DNA from: CAZTYW01 sp964617695
Lineage (GTDB): Bacteria; Chloroflexota; Dehalococcoidia; UBA2247; RBG-13-53-26
Length of the DNA stretch: 26,525 nt
Assembly: GCA_964617695.1 (NCBI GenBank)
Contig: CAZTYW010000027.1
Span: 1-26,525, forward strand
Reading direction: 5' to 3'
In this document: in pieces, positions 21,414 through 26,525 of the stretch
Position numbering within the stretch: the stretch's first letter is position 1
Layout of the letters: each line of letters opens with the position of its first letter
Position numbers and translations under genes: made by a program
The notes under the pieces: generated by a model
Databases searched by the model: none
Seen by the model: only the letters and a program-made list of their open reading frames with translations
What the model was told of the DNA's origin: nothing

Positions 21414-21442
21414 AATATAAAGTGCTAAACTCAGATTGTCAA
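21414..21442 (-). promoter_or_regulatory. Strong sigma70-type promoter of the DUF5679 gene
   Basis: Minus strand: perfect -35 TTGACA (21442-21437), 17 bp, TATATT (21419-21414). The transcript would start near 21407, about 70 nt ahead of ATG 21336. Confidence 0.7.
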
Positions 21443-21615
21443 GTGCCCAGATGAGAAAATCGTAGATGCTAATCATACATAAATGTCCTTTGGGTGCATC
21501 ATTTTAGCTACTGAGATACTTGCTTCCGCCTCTCCATTTACACCGGAAACTCGTGTCCTGTCTTTGTACGGCAACGAACCTTTGGGAGCCGACAACCGTT
21601 TAGCAGTCGACCGCA

Positions 21616-21645
21616 TTGCCAGCACAACAAAGTTGACTGTAGAAT
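21616..21645 (+). promoter_or_regulatory. Promoter of the winged-helix regulator gene
   Basis: Plus strand: TTGCCA (21616-21621), 18 bp, TAGAAT (21640-21645). The ATG at 21644 lies inside this -10, which argues for a downstream start codon for the regulator. Confidence 0.45.
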
Positions 21646-21685
21646 GAGGACGCAACGGCAGGTATCAAGTACAGTAGATAACGGG

Positions 21686-22537
21686 ATGTCCTACGCTCAA
21701 GCGGCAGGACGACTGCCTGGTTTTGGGAAGGCGCTTGCCACCATGGTACAAATACTGCGGAACAAGAATCTGGCTACCAAGTTCCAGATCCTGGTCGAGA
21801 TAGCCGCCAACCAGCCCAACCTGCAGCAACGAGAAATCGCCAGGAAACTCGGTGTCACGTCGCAGGCGATCTCGGAGTACATCAAGGAATTGACAGGGGA
21901 CGGCTGGCTGGTCTCAGATGGCCGGTCCCGATACCGAGTCACCCAGGAGGGGATTAACTGGGTGTTGCAGACATTCAGGAGTCTGCGCGATTACTCGGCT
22001 TCGGTGGCAAAGGCCATAACCAACATAACCGTCTGCACCGCAGTGGCTGATAGCGACCTATCGCCAGGTCAGGAAGTGGGCCTGAAAATGAAGAACGGCC
22101 TGCTCTTCGCTACGGAGAATGCCACCAAGGGCGCCAGGGGAAGGACGGTCACTGCCGCTAAGAAAGGCCACGATGTAGGTGTGTCCAACATTGAGGGCAT
22201 TGTTGACCTGGTATTTGGAAAGGTGACCGTCCTCAGCGTGCCGGGAATTCAGCGAGGGGGGTCCAGGAGCGCCAACCTTGTCAGGCTCAGAAAGCTGGTA
22301 TCCAGAAGCAGAGACCAGCTTGGGGCCATAGGCATTGAGGCAATGACTGCGCTGCGGCAACTGGAGATCGAACCCCGGTATGCGTACGGGGTAACCGAAG
22401 CAGCCATAGAGGCTGCACGCTCCGGGCTGCCCTTCCTCATCGTTTGCACCGAGGATGACACCCCTCAACTGCTTGCCAGGCTGAAAGAGGCAAACCTGGG
22501 CTACGAGCTACTTGACCTGGCCAGGGAGCACCGGTAG
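21686..22537 (+). CDS. Archaeal-type winged-helix transcriptional regulator (COG1497-like)
   Basis: A winged helix-turn-helix of MarR-like form occupies about residues 20-95 (LRNKNLATKFQILVEIAANQ, then QQREIARKLGVTSQAISEYI and a wing VSDGRSRYRVTQEG). A C-terminal domain of about 170 residues contains VGLKMKNGLLFAT and GHDVGVSNIEGIVDLVFGKV and ends IEAARSGLPFLIVCTEDDTP. This layout resembles predicted regulators (COG1497) that are common in archaea and rare in bacteria; the C-terminal domain may bind a ligand. The start is unsure. ATG 21686 (283 residues) is preferred because 21644 overlaps the -10; Met 21743 (MVQILRNKN) is also possible. It lies 129 bp upstream of the btuF-like gene on the same strand, so control of corrinoid uptake is an inference worth testing. 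Confidence 0.82.
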   Translation: MSYAQAAGRLPGFGKALATMVQILRNKNLATKFQILVEIAANQPNLQQREIARKLGVTSQAISEYIKELTGDGWLVSDGRSRYRVTQEGINWVLQTFRSLRDYSASVAKAITNITVCTAVADSDLSPGQEVGLKMKNGLLFATENATKGARGRTVTAAKKGHDVGVSNIEGIVDLVFGKVTVLSVPGIQRGGSRSANLVRLRKLVSRSRDQLGAIGIEAMTALRQLEIEPRYAYGVTEAAIEAARSGLPFLIVCTEDDTPQLLARLKEANLGYELLDLAREHR

Positions 22538-22582
22538 CGCCAGCCCGCCGCCACCATCCGTCAGAAGACCGCCCCATGGCTC

Positions 22583-22611
22583 TTGACACCATCACTTGAG
22601 CCCGGTATAAT
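22583..22611 (+). promoter_or_regulatory. Perfect consensus sigma70 promoter of the btuFCD-type operon
   Basis: TTGACA (22583-22588), 17-bp spacer, TATAAT (22606-22611): both hexamers and the spacing are ideal. The transcript would start near 22618, about 50 nt before ATG 22667. Confidence 0.85.
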
Positions 22612-22612
22612 C

Positions 22613-22650
22613 AAGCGCACTTGCATTTAAGCAAGCGTGCTTACATTTGA
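22613..22650 (+). promoter_or_regulatory. Overlapping inverted and direct repeats at the btuF transcription start
   Basis: AAGCGCACTTGC (22613-22624) pairs with GCAAGCGTGCTT (22631-22642), a 12-bp stem with one G-T wobble and one mismatch around a 6-nt loop. CTTGCATTTAA (22620-22630) recurs as CTTACATTTGA (22640-22650), 9 of 11 identical with a 20-bp period, that is two DNA turns. This is a good candidate operator. Confidence 0.5.
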
Positions 22651-22666
22651 CACCAGGAGGATGACA

Positions 22667-23632
22667 ATGGCAAAACCGCATGGCTGCAGACCCCCAACCA
22701 GGTTCTCCCGACGCATGCTGTTGTTCCAGTCGGTGCTGCTTCTCCTGACCACTACGCTGGCTTCAACAACAGGGTGTGCTTCCACTGCCTTCACGGTGAC
22801 CGACGTACTCGGCGGAAACGTCACCTTCAGCGGACCCGTCAACAGCATCGTCAGCCTGGCACCCAGCAACACCGAGATAGTATTCGCCGTGGGAGCCGGG
22901 GACAAGCTGATAGGCAGAACCGATTTCTGCAACTACCCGACACCTGAGGTCAACTCGATTGAGAGCGTGGGAGGCTTTTCCACTCTGAACAAAGAGGCCA
23001 TAGTCATTCTCAATCCGGACGTAGTCCTGGCCGCCCACATCCATCAACAGCAAGGGGACACCGCCTGGCTGGAGCAAAAGGGACTGAAAGTCGTCACGCT
23101 GGAGCCCCAGACCCTGAGCGAAGTCCTGGAGAGCATCTCACTGGTGGGCAAGATAACGGGCAACGAAGCCCGCGCCGCTGAACTCGTGGCGGACATGCAA
23201 AGCAGGATTGAGACCGTGAGACAGGGGACATCGGGCCTGCCGGATGCCCAGAGGCCGCGAGTATTACACATCACCTGGCACGACCCCCTGTGGACGGTGG
23301 GGAAGGACACCTTCGTCGGCGCACTGATTGAGACCGCCGGCGGCGTGAACCTGTTCAATGATGTTAGTGGACACGCGCAGGTCAACCTCGAAGATGCGGT
23401 GGCGGAAGACCCCGACGTGATAACCGTCTTCACCAGCCACGGCGCGGCCGGGGACACCTCCTACCAGTGGGCCACGGCCGAGGACTCTCCCTTCAGAAGC
23501 ACCCAGGCCTATTTGAAAGACAGGGTACACCTGGTGGACGCGGACATCGCCTCACGCGGCGGGCCGCGGATAGTCGATGCTCTGGAGCTGTATGCCCGGT
23601 TGCTGCACCCGGAGATCTTTCCGGAGCCATGA
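22667..23632 (+). CDS. btuF: BtuF-type ABC transporter substrate-binding lipoprotein
   Basis: The 321-residue protein has an N-terminal signal with a twin-arginine-like SRRMLLF (14-20), a hydrophobic stretch and a lipobox-like TTGC ending at C37, so it is probably an exported, lipid-anchored protein. The mature part is a class III (BtuF/FepB/FhuD) binding protein: VTDVLGGNVTF, IVSLAPSNTEIVFAVGAGDKL, IGRTDFCNYP and LNPDVVLAAHIH in the first lobe, and the LEDAVAEDPDVITVF segment in the second. ATG 22667 is chosen because CAGGAGG lies six bases upstream. The permease and ATPase genes follow. CobO downstream makes a corrinoid the most likely substrate, but heme or a siderophore is possible for this fold. 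Confidence 0.88.
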   Translation: MAKPHGCRPPTRFSRRMLLFQSVLLLLTTTLASTTGCASTAFTVTDVLGGNVTFSGPVNSIVSLAPSNTEIVFAVGAGDKLIGRTDFCNYPTPEVNSIESVGGFSTLNKEAIVILNPDVVLAAHIHQQQGDTAWLEQKGLKVVTLEPQTLSEVLESISLVGKITGNEARAAELVADMQSRIETVRQGTSGLPDAQRPRVLHITWHDPLWTVGKDTFVGALIETAGGVNLFNDVSGHAQVNLEDAVAEDPDVITVFTSHGAAGDTSYQWATAEDSPFRSTQAYLKDRVHLVDADIASRGGPRIVDALELYARLLHPEIFPEP

Positions 23633-23657
23633 AGCAGGGAGTCAGGAAGGTTCTGCA

Positions 23658-24755
23658 ATGGCCGTTTCCCCAGAGGTGATAAGCGGGAAGGCGGCATTTG
23701 CCGAGTTTGCGCCGGCGGGCTTTCTGCGGCGGCGGAGCAGAGTGTGCGCTCTGGTGGCGCTGGTGGCTCTGCTGGCACTTGCAGTGGTCCTGGCGGTAGG
23801 CATCGGCAGCACGCACATACCGCTGTCAACGACTGCCAAGATCCTGGTGTCGAAGCTGCCCTTCGTGTCCATCGTCCCCACATGGCCGGGGCCGGTAGAG
23901 ACGGCAGTCATGGATATTCGCATGCCGCGGGCCATCCTGGCCGCAGTGGCGGGAGCAGCCCTGGCGGTGGCAGGAGCAACGTATCAGGGGCTCTTCCGCA
24001 ACCCTCTTGCCGATCCCTACCTCATAGGCGTGGCCCAGGGCGCGGGACTGGGAGCCGTTGTCGGCTTCACACTGAACCTCGGGTGGAGCGGATGGGGACT
24101 GGGCCTCATCTCCCTGCTGGCTTTCACCGGTGGACTGGCGGCTGCATACCTGGTGTACTTCATAGGGCGCGTCGGAAGGACCCTGCCCATGACTACGCTG
24201 ATACTGGCTGGCGTGGCACTGGGAGCCCTCCTGTCAGCCATCACCACATACCTGATGATCACCTCGGGGGACTCGCTGCACGGGATTTACTCCTGGTTGC
24301 TGGGAGGCTTTTCCTCTCCCACCTGGGACCAGGTGAGAATCGCCACACCTCTGATTGCCGCAGGGGTGCTCTTGATCTGGGTCCACGGTCAGCCTCTGAA
24401 CGTGATGCAGCTTGACGAGGAACAGGCCCAGCAACTGGGCATCAACGTGGAACGCACCAAGCGTGTGCTGCTGCTGGCAGCCACACTGATCACGGCTGCA
24501 GCCGTCTGCTTCGGTGGCATCATTGGCTTCGTGGGCATCATAGTGCCGCATGCGGTGCGCCTGATCTGGGGCCCGGACTACCGTTTCCTGCTGCCCCTGT
24601 CAACGCTTGTCGGCGGCATCTTCCTGGTGCTGGCGGACCTTCTGGCGCGAACGGTGCTGGCGCCGCAAGAGGTGCCTCTGGGCATAATCACGGCTTTCTT
24701 CGGCGCTCCTTTCTTCATATACTTGCTGCGGCAGAAAAAGAGAGCAGTGTTCTAA
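23658..24755 (+). CDS. btuC: BtuC/FecCD-type ABC transporter permease
   Basis: The 365-residue membrane protein has about ten transmembrane helices and the FecCD family landmarks. These are MPRAILAAVAGAALAVAGAT, then YQGLFRNPLADPYLIGVAQG early, LDEEQAQQLGINVERTK as the coupling loop to the ATPase, and GGIIGFVGIIVPHAVRLIWG followed by APQEVPLGIITAFFGAPFFI at the end. It forms a homodimeric channel for a corrinoid or metal chelate. ATG 23658 has AGGAAGG seven bases upstream; the longer frame upstream overlaps btuF and lacks family similarity. It starts 25 bp after the btuF stop, and the ATPase gene follows 24 bp after its end. Confidence 0.93.
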   Translation: MAVSPEVISGKAAFAEFAPAGFLRRRSRVCALVALVALLALAVVLAVGIGSTHIPLSTTAKILVSKLPFVSIVPTWPGPVETAVMDIRMPRAILAAVAGAALAVAGATYQGLFRNPLADPYLIGVAQGAGLGAVVGFTLNLGWSGWGLGLISLLAFTGGLAAAYLVYFIGRVGRTLPMTTLILAGVALGALLSAITTYLMITSGDSLHGIYSWLLGGFSSPTWDQVRIATPLIAAGVLLIWVHGQPLNVMQLDEEQAQQLGINVERTKRVLLLAATLITAAAVCFGGIIGFVGIIVPHAVRLIWGPDYRFLLPLSTLVGGIFLVLADLLARTVLAPQEVPLGIITAFFGAPFFIYLLRQKKRAVF

Positions 24756-24779
24756 GGCTGGCCAGGAGGAGTGTAAGGG

Positions 24780-25607
24780 ATGAGCAAGCTAGAGGTGCGA
24801 GATCTGAGGCTGGCCTACGGGCAAAGGGTGGTGCTAACGGGCATAAGCTTTGAGACGAGGCCGGGCGAGGTGCTGGGCGTCATCGGCCCCAACGGCTGCG
24901 GGAAATCCACGCTTATCAAAGGCATAACCCGGGTGCTGGAGCCAAGCTCAGGGCACATCCGGGTCGACGGACGGGACACAGCAAAGATGAGCCCGAAGGA
25001 GGTGGCGCGACTCATAGCGGTGGTCACCCAGAACCCGACCCTGCCCGAGGCGTTCACCGCCTTTGAGGTCGTGCTGATGGGGCGCACGCCCCACCTGGGC
25101 TTCCTGAGGCACGAGAGCCGAAAGGACATCGGTATTGCCATGCATGCTATGGCCACAACTCAGACCTCGCACCTGGCCGAGCGCAGGATTGGAGAACTCT
25201 CCGGGGGAGAGAGACAGCGGGTGACGATCGCCCGCGCATTGACCCAGGAACCCGGAATCCTGCTTCTGGATGAGCCTACGGCGCATATGGACATCAACTA
25301 CCAGATTGACACCCTTGACCTCGTAGCCGGACTGTGCCGCAATGAGAGCCTGACGGCCTTACTTGCCCTACATGATCTCAACCTGGCCGCCCAGTATTGC
25401 GACCGCATAATCATGATCGATGACGGGGAAATCCACGCCGAGGGTTCGCCCCGCCAGGTGATTACGACGGAGAACGTGAGAAGGGTGTACGGCGCCGAGG
25501 TATGTATCTGTCCGCATCCAGTCAACCAGTTGCCAGCCACTTTCGTCACTGCAAAGGGCAGCGGCAAACAGGCGGTCGGCCAGGCGAAGAGAGCAGACGC
25601 GGCCTGA
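24780..25607 (+). CDS. btuD: BtuD/FecE-type ABC transporter ATPase
   Basis: This 275-residue ATPase has Walker A GPNGCGKST (36-44), the Q-loop in VVTQNPTLP, signature LSGGERQR, Walker B ILLLDEPTAHMD and the H-loop His in LLALHDLNLAAQ. The GRTPHLGFLRHES segment after the Q-loop is typical of the corrinoid/siderophore subfamily (FecE/BtuD), as is GEIHAEGSPRQVITTENVRRVYG split across the C-terminal part. It energises the permease encoded 24 bp upstream. The last 25 residues are a basic, low-complexity tail (KGSGKQAVGQAKRADAA) not needed for the fold. ATG 24780 has AGGAGGAG upstream. Confidence 0.93.
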   Translation: MSKLEVRDLRLAYGQRVVLTGISFETRPGEVLGVIGPNGCGKSTLIKGITRVLEPSSGHIRVDGRDTAKMSPKEVARLIAVVTQNPTLPEAFTAFEVVLMGRTPHLGFLRHESRKDIGIAMHAMATTQTSHLAERRIGELSGGERQRVTIARALTQEPGILLLDEPTAHMDINYQIDTLDLVAGLCRNESLTALLALHDLNLAAQYCDRIIMIDDGEIHAEGSPRQVITTENVRRVYGAEVCICPHPVNQLPATFVTAKGSGKQAVGQAKRADAA

Positions 25608-25721
25608 CATCAATGTCGTGGGCCAGGCCGGAACGTCCGTCCACAGGGTAGTAGCGGCGAAACTGCTTCAGACTGGAAAGAAGCACCGTTGCTGCCTGCG
25701 ATTCCTACTTTTCGTCTACTC

Positions 25722-25730
25722 TGTTAAAAT
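25722..25730 (+). promoter_or_regulatory. Extended -10 promoter element for cobO
   Basis: TGTTAAAAT: TGn extension followed by TAAAAT (25725-25730). No good -35 is present. It would give cobO a transcript start near 25737, separate from the transporter promoter. Confidence 0.4.
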
Positions 25731-25758
25731 GCTGTGTATGCAGGTCAGGAGGCAGACT

Positions 25759-26307
25759 GTGACTTCAAAGGAACCAGGGGCGCTTGGGAAAGGATACGTA
25801 CAGGTGTACACGGGGAACTGCAAGGGGAAGACTACGGCCGCCCTCGGGCTGGCGTTCCGGGCCATGGGACACGGCTTGAGGACCTACATCGGCCAGTTTA
25901 TGAAGGGCCAGCACTATGGCGAACTCGAGTCGGCCAAGAAAGTACGTCCTCATATCGTCATCGAACAATACGGAAAGAAGGGCTTCACGCACGTTCAAGA
26001 CCCCCCAGACGAAGACGACGTGCGAATGGCGAAGGAGGGCCTGGCCAGGGCCAGGGCAGCCATGCTCTCCGGTGAATACGACATTGTGGTCTTCGACGAA
26101 ATCACCACCGCCCATCATTTTCGGTTGATCACGGTGGGGGAGATGCTGGACATAATAGCGTCCAAGCCGGACGGCGTGGAAGTTGTCTTCACCGGCCGGT
26201 ATGCCCCTGAAGAGGTGATCGGGGCAGCAGACCTGGTGACGGAGATGAAAGAGGTAAAGCACTATTATGAGAAGGGGGTCAGCGCCCGGAAAGGGATCGA
26301 GCGTTGA
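25759..26307 (+). CDS. cobO: Cob(I)yrinic acid a,c-diamide adenosyltransferase
   Basis: The 182-residue protein is a CobO/BtuR (CobA-type) ATP:corrinoid adenosyltransferase. It has YVQVYTGNCKGKTTAALGLA with the family's unusual P-loop (GNCKGKTT, 19-26; Gly is more usual where Cys21 sits), then YIGQFMKG, the YDIVVFDEI acidic motif, VVFTGRYAPEEVIGAADLV and the terminal KHYYEKGVSARKGIER. It adds the 5'-deoxyadenosyl ligand to corrinoids in de novo synthesis or salvage. GTG 25759 gives the normal family length and has AGGAGG six bases upstream; upstream in-frame ATG codons lie within or before the -10 and ribosome-binding region. Its location after btuFCD points to uptake followed by adenosylation. 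Confidence 0.93.
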   Translation: MTSKEPGALGKGYVQVYTGNCKGKTTAALGLAFRAMGHGLRTYIGQFMKGQHYGELESAKKVRPHIVIEQYGKKGFTHVQDPPDEDDVRMAKEGLARARAAMLSGEYDIVVFDEITTAHHFRLITVGEMLDIIASKPDGVEVVFTGRYAPEEVIGAADLVTEMKEVKHYYEKGVSARKGIER

Positions 26308-26480
26308 GCAAGCCCAGACGTGACCGGACCGGCGGACAGGTCTGGCGACCTGTCCGCACTGATGCAGAATGGGTTGAGAAGGCATATGGACAGCGCCATG
26401 CCGAGGTAGAGGCTATGGAACGCAGCTCAGGACATGGCGAGGGTCCTGCCGGGCGGGCCCCGTTCCGCGCTAGGAGGTAG
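26304..26480 (+). CDS. Possible small protein after cobO (58 aa), uncertain
   Basis: A frame from TTG 26304, overlapping the cobO stop in TTGA, runs to TAG 26480. The product is hydrophilic and charged (SKPRRDRTGGQVWRPVRTDA at the N-terminus). I recognise no family. There is no good ribosome binding site, and a perfect 10-bp hairpin (26332-26357) lies within it, so this may just be an intergenic spacer that happens to be open. Confidence 0.25.
   Translation: MSKPRRDRTGGQVWRPVRTDAEWVEKAYGQRHAEVEAMERSSGHGEGPAGRAPFRARR
26332..26357. repeat. Perfect 10-bp hairpin downstream of cobO
   Basis: GCGGACAGGT (26332-26341), loop CTGGCG, ACCTGTCCGC (26348-26357). No T-run follows. It may be a REP-like palindrome or an RNA-processing or stabilising stem between cobO and the next gene. 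Confidence 0.55.
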
Positions 26481-26489
26481 GGTAGAGAC

Positions 26490-26525
26490 ATGGAACACGT
26501 GGTTATCCTGCTTCTGGCACTGATC
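26490..26525 (+). CDS. Start of a membrane protein gene, possibly CbiB/CobD (truncated by window edge)
   Basis: Only 12 codons are visible, MEHVVILLLALI, after a good ribosome binding site (AGGAGG at 26472-26477, with GGTAG repeats up to the ATG). A hydrophobic N-terminus directly after cobO fits adenosylcobinamide-phosphate synthase (CbiB/CobD), which commonly begins with such a helix. Twelve residues cannot prove this; it is a guess from position. Confidence 0.5.
   Translation, partial: MEHVVILLLALI

Noticed and set aside
22538..22666. Cobalamin riboswitch upstream of btuF
   Set aside because: The leader predicted from the consensus promoter is about 50 nt, and no B12-box-like sequence was seen.
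23744..24415. A 223-codon plus-strand open frame
   Set aside because: It is an out-of-frame reading of the btuC-type permease, rich in Gly/His/Arg.
1..26525. CRISPR arrays, insertion sequences, integrases, tRNA and rRNA genes
   Set aside because: Looked for on both strands; no spaced identical repeats, transposase motifs, cloverleaf-like sequences or rRNA segments were recognised.

Overview
The window (about 26.5 kb, GC-rich) looks like one metagenomic scaffold of an anaerobic or microaerophilic bacterium, most plausibly a Chloroflexota (Dehalococcoidia-like) lineage. The hints are an A-type flavodiiron protein paired with a flavin reductase-rubredoxin fusion, a DUF5679 zinc ribbon, an archaeal-style winged-helix regulator, tandem Old Yellow Enzymes of the FMN/4Fe-4S/FAD type, and corrinoid uptake genes. 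No 16S rRNA or tRNA gene is visible, so the taxonomy is an inference. A run of 100 N at 6011-6110 marks a scaffold gap of unknown true size.

Positions 1-10,100 (minus strand): a long co-oriented block of oxidative/nitrosative stress and redox genes. Read in the direction of transcription it holds a DJ-1/PfpI protein, Hsp20, a glutaredoxin-like protein, an AhpF-like thioredoxin reductase, a 39-residue desulforedoxin-like miniprotein, Fe/Mn superoxide dismutase, a damaged potassium channel gene, the gap, a flavin reductase-rubredoxin fusion (Hrb), a bacterial metallothionein-like protein, a 1-Cys-type peroxiredoxin, flavodiiron protein FprA and two tandem Old Yellow Enzyme paralogues. Hrb and FprA are known partners (NADH to Hrb to FprA to O2 or NO).

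Positions 10,460-15,120 (mostly minus): a stand-alone Lrp/AsnC-type ligand-binding domain, an OmpR-type response regulator, a plus-strand fragment of a histidine kinase, an apparent three-gene operon (double-domain ferritin-like protein, Rieske ferredoxin, a small protein built from two copies of one motif) and an MFS transporter.

Positions 15,350-20,730: a nitroreductase, a CelD/BcsL-type acyltransferase, a GT4 glycosyltransferase of MshA type, a tandem-GNAT protein of MshD type, a PIG-L deacetylase of MshB/BshB type and a metallo-beta-lactamase-fold hydrolase. The MshA/MshD/MshB-like trio suggests a mycothiol-like low-molecular-weight thiol pathway; no cysteine ligase (MshC or BshC) is present in the window.

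Positions 20,731-26,525: a palindrome-dense noncoding stretch, a DUF5679 zinc ribbon with its own promoter and terminator, an archaeal-type winged-helix regulator, then a BtuF-BtuC-BtuD-type ABC transporter driven by a perfect consensus promoter, CobO corrinoid adenosyltransferase and the start of a further gene (possibly CbiB/CobD). This end of the window is for corrinoid salvage. No cobalamin riboswitch fits in front of the transporter.
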